Of a stretch of 64,000 bases of DNA, positions 25,349 through 34,223 are shown piece by piece. Each line of letters starts with the position of its first letter. The stretch's first letter is position 1. Position numbers and translations under genes: made by a program. The notes beneath the pieces are model-generated. The model was not told the DNA's origin, did no database searches, and saw only the letters and a list, made by a program, of their open reading frames with translations. The stretch comes from Pseudomonas sp. ZH-FAD. Its GTDB lineage: Bacteria; Pseudomonadota; Gammaproteobacteria; Pseudomonadales; Pseudomonadaceae. The stretch covers positions 124,001-188,000 of the forward strand of contig NZ_PGLR01000003.1 of NCBI RefSeq assembly GCF_002803095.1. The letters run 5' to 3'.

Positions 25349-25963
25349 ATGGCTTTCACTTACAAGCGTTTGGACAAGGACGATGCCGTCGTATTGTTGA
25401 TCGATCATCAGGCGGGTCTGCTCTCGCTGGTGCGTGACTATTCGCCCGACGAGTTCAAGAACAACGTCATGGCGCTGGCGGATATCGCCAAGTTCTTCAA
25501 GCTACCGACCATCCTTACCACCAGCTTCGAGACGGGCCCCAATGGGCCGATCGTGCCGGAGCTCAAGGCCATGTTCCCGGATGCGCCTTACATCGCCCGT
25601 CCGGGGCAGATCAACGCCTGGGATAACGAGGATTTCGTCAACGCGATCAAGGCCACAGGGCGCAAGCAACTGATCATCGCGGGTGTAGTCACCGACGTTT
25701 GCGTGGCATTTCCCACACTCTCGGCACTGGAGGCCGGTTATGACGTCTTCGTGGTGACGGACGCTTCCGGCACCTTCAACACTGCGGTACGCGATGCCGC
25801 CTTGGCACGCATGGCCCATGCCGGCGCCCAACTGGTCAACTGGTTCAGCGTCGGGGGTGAGCTGCACCGTGACTGGCGTAACGATGTCGAGGGGTTCGGC
25901 GGCATTCTTGGTGGTCACCTGCCGGCTTACGCCAACCTGATCCAGAGCTACAACCAGAAATGA
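25349..25963 (+). CDS. ycaC: Isochorismatase-family hydrolase, YcaC-like
   Basis: The 204-residue cysteine hydrolase belongs to the isochorismatase-like superfamily. Asp19 in LIDHQAGLL, a Lys in the following strands and Cys118 in GVVTDVCVAFPTL form the expected catalytic triad, at the same positions as in YcaC. YcaC forms ring-shaped oligomers; its substrate is not settled. ATG 25349 (MAFTYKRLDKDD) has AGGAG eight bases upstream. The frame is open upstream from 25073, but that part overlaps the LysR gene and is a shadow. A strong terminator follows the stop. Confidence 0.88.
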   Translation: MAFTYKRLDKDDAVVLLIDHQAGLLSLVRDYSPDEFKNNVMALADIAKFFKLPTILTTSFETGPNGPIVPELKAMFPDAPYIARPGQINAWDNEDFVNAIKATGRKQLIIAGVVTDVCVAFPTLSALEAGYDVFVVTDASGTFNTAVRDAALARMAHAGAQLVNWFSVGGELHRDWRNDVEGFGGILGGHLPAYANLIQSYNQK

Positions 25964-25979
25964 AGCGAGACCGCTGAAA

Positions 25980-26012
25980 CGCAAAAGGCCGCTCGATGAG
26001 CGGCCTTTTGCG
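25980..26012. terminator. Bidirectional intrinsic terminator
   Basis: A perfect 15-base stem (CGCAAAAGGCCGCTC with loop GAT and its complement) lies between the YcaC-like gene and the convergent pyruvate kinase gene. The AAAAGG/CCTTTT outer part supplies T-rich ends on both strands, so it can stop both transcripts. Confidence 0.9.
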
Positions 26013-26024
26013 TTCAAGGGTGGA

Positions 26025-27476
26025 TCACACCATCTGATCGCCGACGTGGAGGATCTTCATGGTGTTGGTGCCGCCGGTGCCGTGGTAGCTGTCGCCCTTG
26101 GTCAGGATCACCCAGTCGCCCGGTTCGACCACGCCGCGCTTGAGCAACTCGTCCACCGCCGCCTGGCTGACCTTGTTCGCTGGCAGCGAGGCCGGGTCGA
26201 ACGGCACGGTGTAGACGCCGCGAAACAGTGCCACGCGGGCCTGGGCTTCGCGGTGCGGGGTAAAGGCGAAGATCGGGATCGACGAGCGGATGCGCGACAT
26301 GATCAGCGGGCTATAGCCACTCTCGGTGAGGCTGATGATGGCCTTCACGCCGGGGAAGTGGTTGGCGGTGTACATGGTCGCCAGGGCGATGCTTTCGTCG
26401 CAGCGCTCGAAGGTGCGGCCCAGACGGTGGCTGGACTGCTTGCTGGTCGGGTGCTTCTCGGCGCCCAGGCACACACGGGCCATGGCCTGCACGGCTTCGA
26501 CCGGGTATTCGCCAGCGGCGCTTTCGGCCGAGAGCATCACCGCGTCGGTGTAGTCCAGCGCGGCGTTGGCCACGTCGGAAACTTCGGCGCGGGTCGGCAT
26601 CGGGCTGTGGATCATCGACTCCATCATCTGGGTGGCGGTGATCACCGCTTTGTTCAGGCGACGGGCGTGGGCGATGATCTTCTTCTGGATACCGACCAGC
26701 TCGGCGTCGCCGATTTCCACGGCCAGGTCGCCACGGGCGACCATCACTGCGTCACTGGCGCGGATCAGGCCGTCCAGCGTTTCATCATCGGCCACGGCTT
26801 CGGCGCGTTCGATCTTGGCCACCAGCCAGGCGGTACCGCCGGCTTCGGTGAGCAGGCGACGGGCGTAGTCCATGTCGGCGGCATCACGTGGGAAGGAGAC
26901 GGCCAGGTAGTCCAGGTCCATCTCGGCGGCGACCTTGATATCGGCCTTGTCTTTTTCGGTCAGCGCCGGTGCGGTCAGGCCACCGCCACGGCGGTTGATG
27001 CCCTTGTTGTCCGACAGCGGGCCGCCGATCAGCACGCGGCAGTGCAGCTCGTCGGCGCCCTTGAGTTCGACGCGCATGACCACGCGGCCGTCGTCGAGCA
27101 GCAGTTCGTCACCGACATCGCAGTCCTGGATTAGTGCCGGGTAGTCGATGCCTACCACTTCCTGAGTGCCGGCCGTGCGCGAGTGGCTGGAGGAGAGGCG
27201 GAACAGGTCACCGTCCTTGAGCTCGATACGCTTGTTCTCGAATTTGGCGATGCGGATCTTCGGACCTTGCAGGTCGCCGAGCAGGGCGACATGGCGGCCG
27301 TGCTTGGCGGCCAGCTCGCGAACCAGGGCGGCGCGCGCCTTGTGGTCGTCCGGCGTGCCGTGGGAGAAGTTCAGACGGGCTACGTCCAGGCCGGCGAGGA
27401 TCAGTTGCTCCAGCACTTCCGGTGAGCTGCTGGCTGGGCCCAGGGTGGCGACGATTTTGGTGCGGCGAAAGGTCAT
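26025..27476 (-). CDS. pykA: Pyruvate kinase
   Basis: This 483-residue glycolytic enzyme transfers phosphate from phosphoenolpyruvate to ADP. The N-terminus MTFRRTKIVATLGPASSS, the substrate loop LNFSHGTPDDH, the active-site segment LVAKIERAEAV and the metal-binding VMVARGDLAVEIG are intact, followed by TATQMMESMIHSPMPTRAEVSDVANA. The C-terminal domain matches the AMP/sugar-phosphate-activated PykA type. The placement between the enoyl-CoA hydratase block and a Usp gene supports identity with P. aeruginosa pykA. A terminator lies just past the stop. Confidence 0.95.
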   Translation of the reverse strand: MTFRRTKIVATLGPASSSPEVLEQLILAGLDVARLNFSHGTPDDHKARAALVRELAAKHGRHVALLGDLQGPKIRIAKFENKRIELKDGDLFRLSSSHSRTAGTQEVVGIDYPALIQDCDVGDELLLDDGRVVMRVELKGADELHCRVLIGGPLSDNKGINRRGGGLTAPALTEKDKADIKVAAEMDLDYLAVSFPRDAADMDYARRLLTEAGGTAWLVAKIERAEAVADDETLDGLIRASDAVMVARGDLAVEIGDAELVGIQKKIIAHARRLNKAVITATQMMESMIHSPMPTRAEVSDVANAALDYTDAVMLSAESAAGEYPVEAVQAMARVCLGAEKHPTSKQSSHRLGRTFERCDESIALATMYTANHFPGVKAIISLTESGYSPLIMSRIRSSIPIFAFTPHREAQARVALFRGVYTVPFDPASLPANKVSQAAVDELLKRGVVEPGDWVILTKGDSYHGTGGTNTMKILHVGDQMV

Positions 27477-27547
27477 GCACGAACTCCCTAGTGAACTATG
27501 CCGGGGAGGCTACTACGGCGCCGGGCTGTAGTCATTGTTCCTGTGCA

Positions 27548-28456
27548 CTACCCTTTGCCGTGCGGTTTTATCACCAGCAGATCGCACTCGACACGTTCCA
27601 GCACCCGTTCTGCGGTGTGGCCGATCAGCAGGCTGTCCAGATGGCCGCGGGCGATGGCGCCCATCACCAGCAGGCCGATATTGTGCTCACGCACGAAACG
27701 CGGGATGACTTCCTCGGCAAAACCGTTCAGCAGGTGGGCTTGTGCTCTATCGATGGCATGCTGGGCGATCAACTTGTCGAAGGCCTCGCGGTGCTCGCGG
27801 CTGCACTGGGTCACGTAGTCTTCATATTCCTGCGCTACCTCGGCGTCGAACAGCAGCGAACGCGGCAGCGGCGCCTGCGCGTGCAGGTATTCTGTCTGCA
27901 AGCCGAGCTCGGCCTGCAGGGTCTGGCTGGTATCAATCAACTGATGATCGAGGGCGGCAGGTTTGTCCGCGCTGTGCAGTGGGTCGAGCGCGGCGCACAG
28001 GCTCTGACCATGGGGTTCGGCGTCGTGTACCAGCCACAGCGGCACCGGGCTGCGACGAATCAGCTGCCAACTGGTATCACTGAACAACAGGCGGCGCAGC
28101 GCACTGCTGGGATGGGTCGACTTGAACAGAATGTCCGGTTGCAGCACCGCGACGCGGGACAGGATCTCTTCGTGGCGGCGCTTGCCCCAGCGCACGTCCA
28201 CTTCGATCTTGAATCCTTCATCGCTCAGGTGAGCGACGCTGGCGCGCAGGGCCTCGTGGTTTTGTCGCAGGATGGTTTCACGGGCGCGGTTGAGCAGATG
28301 GCTGTCCAGCAGGCCGCTTTCCAGGCTTGGGTGGTATTCGATCTGCAACAGGTGCAATTCGGCGCCGGTCTTGCGTGCCACATCGGCTGCGCGTTGCAGG
28401 GCGGGTTGTTGCTGGTGTTCGGCGTCGATGACGACCAACAGTCGTTGCAGTTTCAT
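27548..28456 (-). CDS. Universal stress protein, tandem Usp domains
   Basis: The 302-residue protein contains two Usp domains. The first starts MKLQRLLVVIDAEHQQQPALQRA; the second ends with the nucleotide-binding motif LLVMGAIARGHLDSLLIGHTAERVLERV plus LLVIKP. The arrangement matches UspE-like proteins, which help survival under stress or anaerobiosis. ATG 28456 has GAGG about nine bases upstream; alternative in-frame ATGs at 28489 and 28516 would add a tail not typical of the family. It lies 71 bases upstream of pykA on the same strand and could share its promoter. Confidence 0.88.
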   Translation of the reverse strand: MKLQRLLVVIDAEHQQQPALQRAADVARKTGAELHLLQIEYHPSLESGLLDSHLLNRARETILRQNHEALRASVAHLSDEGFKIEVDVRWGKRRHEEILSRVAVLQPDILFKSTHPSSALRRLLFSDTSWQLIRRSPVPLWLVHDAEPHGQSLCAALDPLHSADKPAALDHQLIDTSQTLQAELGLQTEYLHAQAPLPRSLLFDAEVAQEYEDYVTQCSREHREAFDKLIAQHAIDRAQAHLLNGFAEEVIPRFVREHNIGLLVMGAIARGHLDSLLIGHTAERVLERVECDLLVIKPHGKG

Positions 28457-28702
28457 GGCAGCGTCCTCGCCTGGAGTCTGTACCTGCATTACAGACCCTG
28501 TTGCGCTGAACGGCATTGATATGGGTCAGCGCAGACGGGGATTTAGCGCTGGTTGGAGAGTACGAGTGGTCGTGGCGCTGGTGCTGATAAAGGGGAGGCA
28601 GTGGCGTCACGCCAAGGCGCCGCCAGAAAAAACCGTCGTTGGCTTGCCGCTGTTCAGTTTTTACCTGGGCTGTCGATACACTGCTCATTGGAGGAATTAC
28701 CC

Positions 28703-29077
28703 ATGCGTACCCTGATCATTCTGGCCGTGGCCCTGGTTGCCACGGGTTGCACCCGTGTCTCGCTCGATCATCATCTGAACAACGCCTATCGCGCCTACAA
28801 CGAAGGTGATTGCGCCCGTGTCGCGCTGGAGCTGTCGCAGGCCGAGCGCAAGAGCCGCTCGCGCAATTACCTGCAGCCGGAGATTTCCCTGCTGCGCGGT
28901 CAATGCCTGGAGCGCGAGAGCCTGTTCGTCGATGCCGCGCAGACCTACCAGTTCATCATCACGCGCTATCCGGCCAGCGAGTACGCCTACCGCGCCCGCG
29001 CGCGTCTGCAGACGCTGGAGCAGCTGGGGCATCACAGCCCGGCGCCGGCGGCCAAGGTCAGTCCGGCCACACTCTGA
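28703..29077 (+). CDS. Small lipoprotein with TPR-like helices
   Basis: This 124-residue protein begins MRTLIILAVALVATGC, a lipoprotein signal with a lipobox ending at Cys16, so it should be anchored to the membrane on the periplasmic side. The remainder forms helical pairs of TPR type (NNAYRAYNEGDCARVALELSQAER, SLFVDAAQTYQFIITRYP). GGAGG lies eight bases before ATG 28703. The frame extends upstream to 28553 but without a ribosome-binding site. The function is unknown; it is the first of three small plus-strand genes. Confidence 0.8.
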   Translation: MRTLIILAVALVATGCTRVSLDHHLNNAYRAYNEGDCARVALELSQAERKSRSRNYLQPEISLLRGQCLERESLFVDAAQTYQFIITRYPASEYAYRARARLQTLEQLGHHSPAPAAKVSPATL

Positions 29078-29151
29078 GCCTTCGGTCGTCCGGCGTTCCT
29101 TGGCGACGCGGTGCGGTATAAGCTGGCGTATGTCTCTCATGGAGGACGAAC

Positions 29152-29574
29152 ATGCGTCACTGGTTGTTGATCGTTGCACTGCTACCCACGCTGGCGACGG
29201 CGGAAATCTATCGCTGGACGGACGAGCAGGGGCGGGTGCATTTCGGCCAAAGGCCCGTTGCCGGGGCTGAAACCGTGCAGGTCAGGCCGCAGGTGATCGA
29301 GCGCGACGAACATACGCGTGAGCGTGAAGAGCGTCGTCAGCGTTTCTACGATGCGCGGCGTGAAGAGCAACAGCAGGCTGCAGCGACAGCAGCTGCGCAG
29401 CGCGAAGAGCGGGCCAGTGAATGTCGTGATCTGCGCCGACACCTGGCGCAGATGCCGGAGGGCTTTCGCTACTATCGCGAAGGCGCCGGCGGCGAGCGCA
29501 TCTACTACAGTGATGCAGAAACCGACACCGCTCGTCGCCAGTTGCGCGAGCGGATAGCCCAACGCTGTTCTTGA
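29152..29574 (+). CDS. DUF4124 domain protein, exported
   Basis: The 140-residue protein has a signal peptide (MRHWLLIVALLPTLATA) followed at once by the DUF4124 motif EIYRWTDEQGRVHFGQRP, a short beta structure common in secreted proteobacterial proteins. A highly charged coiled-coil stretch (EREERRQRFYDARREEQQQ) and a C-terminal domain ending in CS complete it. It is probably periplasmic. GGAGG precedes the ATG. No reaction is known. Confidence 0.85.
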   Translation: MRHWLLIVALLPTLATAEIYRWTDEQGRVHFGQRPVAGAETVQVRPQVIERDEHTREREERRQRFYDARREEQQQAAATAAAQREERASECRDLRRHLAQMPEGFRYYREGAGGERIYYSDAETDTARRQLRERIAQRCS

Positions 29575-29633
29575 GGGTGGTTAAGTGGCCGTAGTAGGGC
29601 CATACTCAAGTCCCTTTGTAGCGATTTGCCACT

Positions 29634-29990
29634 ATGCGTAGCCAGCGCCGAATCGAACGCCATCAGTTGCCCTACTACCTGAAGGTGTTCAATCGCATCA
29701 CCGACAAACCGATGGGTTCCATCGGCAATGTCTCTCTCGACGGTCTGATGCTGATCAGTCAGTTGCCGATGCTGGTCGGCGCACGCTTCGACATGCGCCT
29801 GAAGATTCCAGGCCAGCATGACATGCATTTCATCGACTTCTCCGCCAACTGCCAGTGGTGCCGTGAAGATGTCACGCCTGGCATCTACGACTCCGGGTTC
29901 GCTCTGGTCGCGCCGCCTGCTGACTACGTCGAGATGATCGACGCGCTGCGTTACTACTTCAGTTTCCACAGCCTGGCGGCGTCTGCCTGA
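29634..29990 (+). CDS. PilZ domain protein
   Basis: This 118-residue single-domain PilZ protein has the c-di-GMP-binding pair: an N-terminal arginine cluster RSQRRIERH and the downstream NVSLDGL motif (N-x-S-x-x-G). The beta-barrel strands follow (FDMRLKIPG, FIDFSANCQWCR). It is likely a cytosolic c-di-GMP receptor and could respond to the cyclase gene nearby, though the partner is unknown. ATG 29634 gives MRSQRRIERHQLP; the ribosome-binding site is weak. Confidence 0.87.
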   Translation: MRSQRRIERHQLPYYLKVFNRITDKPMGSIGNVSLDGLMLISQLPMLVGARFDMRLKIPGQHDMHFIDFSANCQWCREDVTPGIYDSGFALVAPPADYVEMIDALRYYFSFHSLAASA

Positions 29991-30024
29991 TATTTTGCTC
30001 TTCCTAGTCGCCTGATCTGCAGCG

Positions 30025-30828
30025 TCAATGCATCGCTGGCACACGTGCCAGGCTGCGCAAGCGCTGGCTCAACTGCAGGCGCAGACCCTCTTCCTCACAG
30101 AACAGCAGCGCGTGCTCAAGGTCATAGCGCTCACCCTGTGGGCAATCCAGTTGCCGATAGACATCCGCGCGAGCCAGGTGATCGACCAGGTTCGGCGGGC
30201 CGAGTTGCAGGACGCGCTCGGCATCCTTGAGGGCTGCTTCCGGGACATCGTGCTGCATATGCAGCAGGCGCAGATTGCGCGACAGGCGTCGCAGCATGTC
30301 GGTAGCGTCGGCTGTCTGCAGGTGCACCGCGCTGAGTTCGACATCCGGGCCCAGCTGGCGATAGAGCTGGTCACGGCAGTCGCGGGTGTACAGGCGGCGC
30401 CCACCGCAAGGGTCGAGCAGGTGATCGGCGCCAGGTACACGGAGCATGAAATGACCAGGGAAATTCACGCCCTGTAGTGGAATATCCAGGCGGCGTGCCA
30501 CTTCCAGCGCAATCAATGCCAGGGTCAGCGGCTGGCCGCGTCGGCGGCGTAGCACTTCATGCAGCAGGGCATGGCGCGGTCGCGTCACGCCTTCGTCGTC
30601 TTCTTGATAATCGAGCTCGGCCAGTCGGCGCAGCAGCGGCTGGGCCAGTTCGCGAGCGGGCAGGGCGGGTAGTCCAGCGCTGACCTGCAGTAACAGGCTG
30701 TGCAGATCGCTCATGATCTGCGCGGGCTGGAGCTGATCATCGTGTTCGGCGGCGATCCACAGCGCCGCCTCGAACAGGGCGGGTGGATCGCGTTGCAGGC
30801 ACTGCAGGCAGGCTTGGCGTGGGTTCAT
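30025..30828 (-). CDS. SirB1 family protein (transglutaminase-like with TPR)
   Basis: The 267-residue protein matches the SirB1 family: a transglutaminase-like core (GQPLTLALIALEVARRLDIPLQGVNFPGHFMLR) and C-terminal TPR helices (LHMQHDVPEAALKDAERVL). The usual catalytic Cys of transglutaminases is not obvious, whereas the His in PGHFMLR is present, so catalysis is doubtful. ATG 30828 has GGAG six bases upstream; the GTG at 30840 overlaps that site. It converges on the PilZ gene and is divergent to the leucine dehydrogenase. Confidence 0.85.
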   Translation of the reverse strand: MNPRQACLQCLQRDPPALFEAALWIAAEHDDQLQPAQIMSDLHSLLLQVSAGLPALPARELAQPLLRRLAELDYQEDDEGVTRPRHALLHEVLRRRRGQPLTLALIALEVARRLDIPLQGVNFPGHFMLRVPGADHLLDPCGGRRLYTRDCRDQLYRQLGPDVELSAVHLQTADATDMLRRLSRNLRLLHMQHDVPEAALKDAERVLQLGPPNLVDHLARADVYRQLDCPQGERYDLEHALLFCEEEGLRLQLSQRLRSLARVPAMH

Positions 30829-30928
30829 CGCATTCTCCACTGGATTGTGCTTTTGTAGTCCCTGACAAGGTCGTCGTCCAGTGAGGCTCTCCTATACTGA
30901 GGCCTGAAGTCCGATCGGGAGCTCGCCC

Positions 30929-31951
30929 ATGTTCAGCATGATGGAAGCCGCCCGCCTCGAGGCCCTGCACCTGGCCGAGGATCCGGCCAGCGGTCTCAAG
31001 GCCGTTATCGCCATTCACAACACCCGCTTCGGGCCAGCACTCGGCGGCTGTCGTTACCTGCCCTATGCCGATGAACAGAGCGCCATTAGCGATGCCATCC
31101 GTCTGGCTCAGGGCATGAGTTACAAGGCAGCGCTGGCCGGTATCGACCACGGTGGCGGCAAGGCGGTGATCATCCGTCCGCCGTATCTGCAGAGCCGGGC
31201 CGCGCTGTTCGAGGCCTTTGGGCGTTTTATCGAAACCCTCAATGGACGCTACATCACCGCCATCGACAGCGGCACCTCCAGTGCCGATATGGACTGCATC
31301 GCCCAGTACACCAATCACGCAACCAGCACGACCAGCGAGGGAGATCCATCACCGCACACCGCCTTGGGCGTATTCGCGGGCATTCGCGCCACCGCCCAGG
31401 CGCGCCTTGGCAGCGACGATCTGGAAGGGCTGCGGGTCGCCATTCAGGGCCTGGGCAATGTCGGCTTCGCCCTGGCCGAAGCGCTGCATGCCGCTGGCGT
31501 CGAACTGCTGGTCAGCGACCTCGATGCCGGGCGTGTGCAACTGGCCGTCGAGCAACTGGGGGCGCACCCGATTGCCAGCGATGCGCTGCTCACCACGCCC
31601 TGCGACATTCTCGCGCCCTGCGGCCTGGGTGGTGTGCTGAATGCGCAGACGGTCGCTCATCTGCGCTGCGCAGCGGTGGCAGGGGCTGCCAACAATCAGC
31701 TGGCCAGCCCCGAAGTGGCCGACCAGCTGGAAGCTCGCGGGATTCTCTACGCACCGGATTACGTGCTCAATGCCGGAGGGCTGATCTACGTGGCACTGCG
31801 TCATCGCGGTGAGGCGTTGTCGGCGATCACCGCACATCTGGCGCAGATCAGCCGGCGTCTGACCGAGGTCTACGCCCATGCTCAGGCGGAAAAACGTTCC
31901 CCGGCGCGAGTCGCCGACTATCTGGCGGAGAGCCTGCTCTATCGCACCTAG
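30929..31951 (+). CDS. ldh: Leucine/valine dehydrogenase (Glu/Leu/Phe/Val dehydrogenase family)
   Basis: This 340-residue enzyme oxidatively deaminates branched-chain amino acids with NAD. The glycine-rich substrate loop GPALGGCRYLP, the catalytic lysine region GMSYKAALAGIDHGGGKAVI and the Rossmann motif IQGLGNVGFALAEAL are intact. Length and sequence match leucine dehydrogenases rather than the larger glutamate enzymes. GGGAGC precedes ATG 30929. It appears monocistronic and converges on an EamA transporter gene, with only three bases between stops. Confidence 0.9.
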   Translation: MFSMMEAARLEALHLAEDPASGLKAVIAIHNTRFGPALGGCRYLPYADEQSAISDAIRLAQGMSYKAALAGIDHGGGKAVIIRPPYLQSRAALFEAFGRFIETLNGRYITAIDSGTSSADMDCIAQYTNHATSTTSEGDPSPHTALGVFAGIRATAQARLGSDDLEGLRVAIQGLGNVGFALAEALHAAGVELLVSDLDAGRVQLAVEQLGAHPIASDALLTTPCDILAPCGLGGVLNAQTVAHLRCAAVAGAANNQLASPEVADQLEARGILYAPDYVLNAGGLIYVALRHRGEALSAITAHLAQISRRLTEVYAHAQAEKRSPARVADYLAESLLYRT

Positions 31952-31954
31952 CGG

Positions 31955-32830
31955 CTATCCGACCCGTTCCGGCTGAGGGGCGAAGCGAAAGACCAGGGCC
32001 AGGCCGAGCAGGATCGCGACCATTCCGGCCAGAGCACTGAGCGAAAGATGATTTCCCAGCAGCAGGTAGTCGAGCAGCGCTGTCGTCACTGGAACCAGAT
32101 AGAACAGGCTGGTGACATTGACCAGGTTGCCGGTCTGGATCAGCCGGTACAGCAGTAACTGTGCGCCCACCGAAATCACCAGTCCCATCCACAGCAGCGG
32201 CACGATCAGCCCGACTTCAAAACGCACCTGCCACTCCTGGCTAGGCAGCAGTATCAGGCTAGCCAGTAGGCAGAGGCCGTACTGCAGCGGCAGAGCGCGC
32301 ATGGGCGTCTGTCGCAGGTTTTTCTGGGCGATGGTGCCGCAGGTGATGCAGAGCAGGGCACCAAGAGCCAGCGCCATACCGGACAGCGGCATCGCACTGC
32401 TCAGCAAACTGCCCGCGACTATTATCGCCAGCCCGGCCAGCGCCAGCAGCAAACCGAGCACACGCAGCAGCGAGGTGCGCCGCTCCAGCAGCGTGAGGGT
32501 CAGGATGGGTTGTACGCCGAGCACCGTCGCCAGTACACCGGGTGTGATGCCTTCGGCTAGCGCCAGCATGTAGCAGATGCTGTAGCCGCCGATCATCAGC
32601 AGGCCGGCCTTGGCGGTTGGCCAGCGCAGGTCGCGTTCGGGTAGCCAGACCCCGGAACAACTGGCGATCAGCACCAGCGCTGCAAAGGCGAGGGCAAAAC
32701 GCAGGACCAGAAAGGCAAAGGGTGAGGCATGGTCCAGGCCCAGGCGAGCGAAGATCGCACCTCCGGACCAGAGCAATACGAACAGAGCGGTCGCGCCATA
32801 GGTGCGCAGAGAGCTTGAATCGAAACACAT
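31955..32830 (-). CDS. EamA/DMT family transporter
   Basis: The product has ten predicted hydrophobic helices in two EamA repeats; TYGATALFVLLWSGGAIFARLG opens the first. The family includes exporters of amino acids such as cysteine or threonine and other metabolites. I place the start at ATG 32830 (AGGTG seven bases upstream, 291 residues); an alternative ATG at 32857 would give 300 residues with GGAG only three bases away. The leader is long, and a short Cys-rich frame lies in it (32924-33055). Confidence 0.85.
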   Translation of the reverse strand: MCFDSSSLRTYGATALFVLLWSGGAIFARLGLDHASPFAFLVLRFALAFAALVLIASCSGVWLPERDLRWPTAKAGLLMIGGYSICYMLALAEGITPGVLATVLGVQPILTLTLLERRTSLLRVLGLLLALAGLAIIVAGSLLSSAMPLSGMALALGALLCITCGTIAQKNLRQTPMRALPLQYGLCLLASLILLPSQEWQVRFEVGLIVPLLWMGLVISVGAQLLLYRLIQTGNLVNVTSLFYLVPVTTALLDYLLLGNHLSLSALAGMVAILLGLALVFRFAPQPERVG

Positions 32831-33113
32831 GATGGAACACCTGTCGAAAATCCGCATGAGCTCCGCACGCGCGCAAAGACACGTCTCGGCAAGGCCGATG
32901 AAACGGAGCGAGGAAGGGCGGGGTTAGCCCGCTTGGACGGAGGCCGGCGGTGGTGGAGTGCCGGCGTGACAGGCTGGTGGCGGCGCGCAGCCATCGGCAG
33001 CGGCGCGGCAGGCGGCGCTGGCGAAGTCGTAAAGGCAATGCGCGGGGATGGTCATGGAAGCAGGTTCGAATATGTCGCGAAAGTTCGAAGGCTAGCCTGT
33101 CACTCCAGTGCGG

Positions 33114-33518
33114 TCAATTGCCGTCGAATTCGCCCTGGTAGCACACAGGTGAACTGGGCGAGTCGTATCGCTGCAGCTCCTCTTCGAGGAACTCTGCCAG
33201 AACTCGTGCGTTGTTGTGCACCTCATCGCGTGCGGCGTAGAGCAGCGTCAGCGTGCCGCCCGCCGCCCAATGCAGCAGAGGCTGCCAATGTTCGGGGTGA
33301 CCAGCCAACTCACGGCGGTAGGCTGCGCTGAAATCATCGAAGGCTTCGACGCGGTGAGCGAAGGCCTTGCGCAGTTCGGTAGATGGCGCGACTTCGGGCC
33401 GCCAGTCATCGAACGCCAAGGCATCCCTGGACAGGCCCCTTGGCCATAGCCGATCGACCAGTACGCGTTGGCCGTCGCCAGCCTGGGCATCGAGATAAAC
33501 CCGCTTGCAACGGATCAT
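33114..33518 (-). CDS. DUF488 family protein
   Basis: This 134-residue protein has the DUF488 signature MIRCKRVYLDAQAGDGQRVLVDRLWPRGLSRD and the conserved ALLYAARDEVHNNA-like end (TLLYAARDEVHNNARVLAEFLEEEL). The family lacks an assigned reaction; some are annotated as uroporphyrin-III C-methyltransferase-like without proof. ATG 33518 has GGAGG eight bases upstream. The frame is open upstream to 33602, but without support. It is divergent to a small membrane protein. Confidence 0.85.
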   Translation of the reverse strand: MIRCKRVYLDAQAGDGQRVLVDRLWPRGLSRDALAFDDWRPEVAPSTELRKAFAHRVEAFDDFSAAYRRELAGHPEHWQPLLHWAAGGTLTLLYAARDEVHNNARVLAEFLEEELQRYDSPSSPVCYQGEFDGN

Positions 33519-33600
33519 CGAGTGGCCTCCATAGCCTGCGGCAATGCCGCACTTGGCGCTGCGTACGGGCTCGATTAGCGTGGTGAAAGGAGGATTCACC

Positions 33601-33843
33601 ATGGACTATTTCATTATCGTCGTCACCACCGCTGCCGGCCTGTACTTTCACTGGTGGCTGTTTCGCCGTATTCGCCAATGGAGTGACCGCGATCTGGCGC
33701 TTTCATTTGCCGAGGGTGATGAGCGCAAACGTCAGTACATGCTCGAACAGCTGGCCCGTGCGCAGCGCGAGGGTGTCAAACGACGAGATTTGCCGGCCTG
33801 GCTGGAGCAGGCCGCGGGGCATTATCCAATCAGCAACGCATGA
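33601..33843 (+). CDS. Small membrane-anchored protein, unknown
   Basis: The 80-residue product starts MDYFIIVVTTAAGLYFHWWLFRR, a single membrane-spanning or anchor segment, followed by a charged helical cytoplasmic tail (ERKRQYMLEQLARAQREGVKRRDLP). AAAGGAGG lies six bases before the ATG, one of the best ribosome-binding sites in the window. I do not recognise the family. It lies in the gap between the divergent DUF488 gene and yebG. Confidence 0.75.
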   Translation: MDYFIIVVTTAAGLYFHWWLFRRIRQWSDRDLALSFAEGDERKRQYMLEQLARAQREGVKRRDLPAWLEQAAGHYPISNA

Positions 33844-33901
33844 TGCGCCTGGCGCTCGCTGAGCAGGCCCCGTGCGCGCAATACAGGGCCTATGCACTCG
33901 A

Positions 33902-34165
33902 TCACTCGCTGGCTGCGTCGACCTCGAGTTCGTCGAGCGCATCTGGCTGGCTCTTGAAAGCTTTGGCAAACACGTCGCGATTCTTGGCCATGAAGATACC
34001 CAGTTCCTCGCCCTGCTCCTCGCTCAAGGACGGCACGGCCTTGTGCAGAACCTCGCTCAGGCGCTCGGCCAGCTCCAGCATCTTGTCGTAACGATCGGCT
34101 TCGGCCTTATCCATAAACAAGCGCTCCGGATCGCGACTGCTGCGGTACACCACTTCGACGGCCAT
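33902..34165 (-). CDS. yebG: YebG family DNA-damage-inducible protein
   Basis: This 87-residue protein matches YebG: MAVEVVYRSSRDPERLFMDKAEADRYDKMLELAERL aligns with the E. coli start MAVEVKYVV...KEADAYDKML. YebG is a small SOS-induced protein of unknown molecular role. GAGG precedes the ATG. A LexA box (34208-34223) lies 42 bases upstream, which supports SOS control here too. The C-terminus is short and acidic (DELEVDAASE). Confidence 0.9.
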   Translation of the reverse strand: MAVEVVYRSSRDPERLFMDKAEADRYDKMLELAERLSEVLHKAVPSLSEEQGEELGIFMAKNRDVFAKAFKSQPDALDELEVDAASE

Positions 34166-34207
34166 TCATCACCTCGTCTGCCTTCATGCGTGTTGGTCAG
34201 TAATTGA

Positions 34208-34223
34208 CTGGTTTTTTATACAG
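34208..34223 (-). promoter_or_regulatory. LexA box upstream of yebG
   Basis: On the minus strand the site reads CTGTATAAAAAACCAG, matching the CTG-N10-CAG LexA pattern with the AT-rich centre expected in Pseudomonas. Its position 42 bases before the yebG ATG suits repression. Confidence 0.85.
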
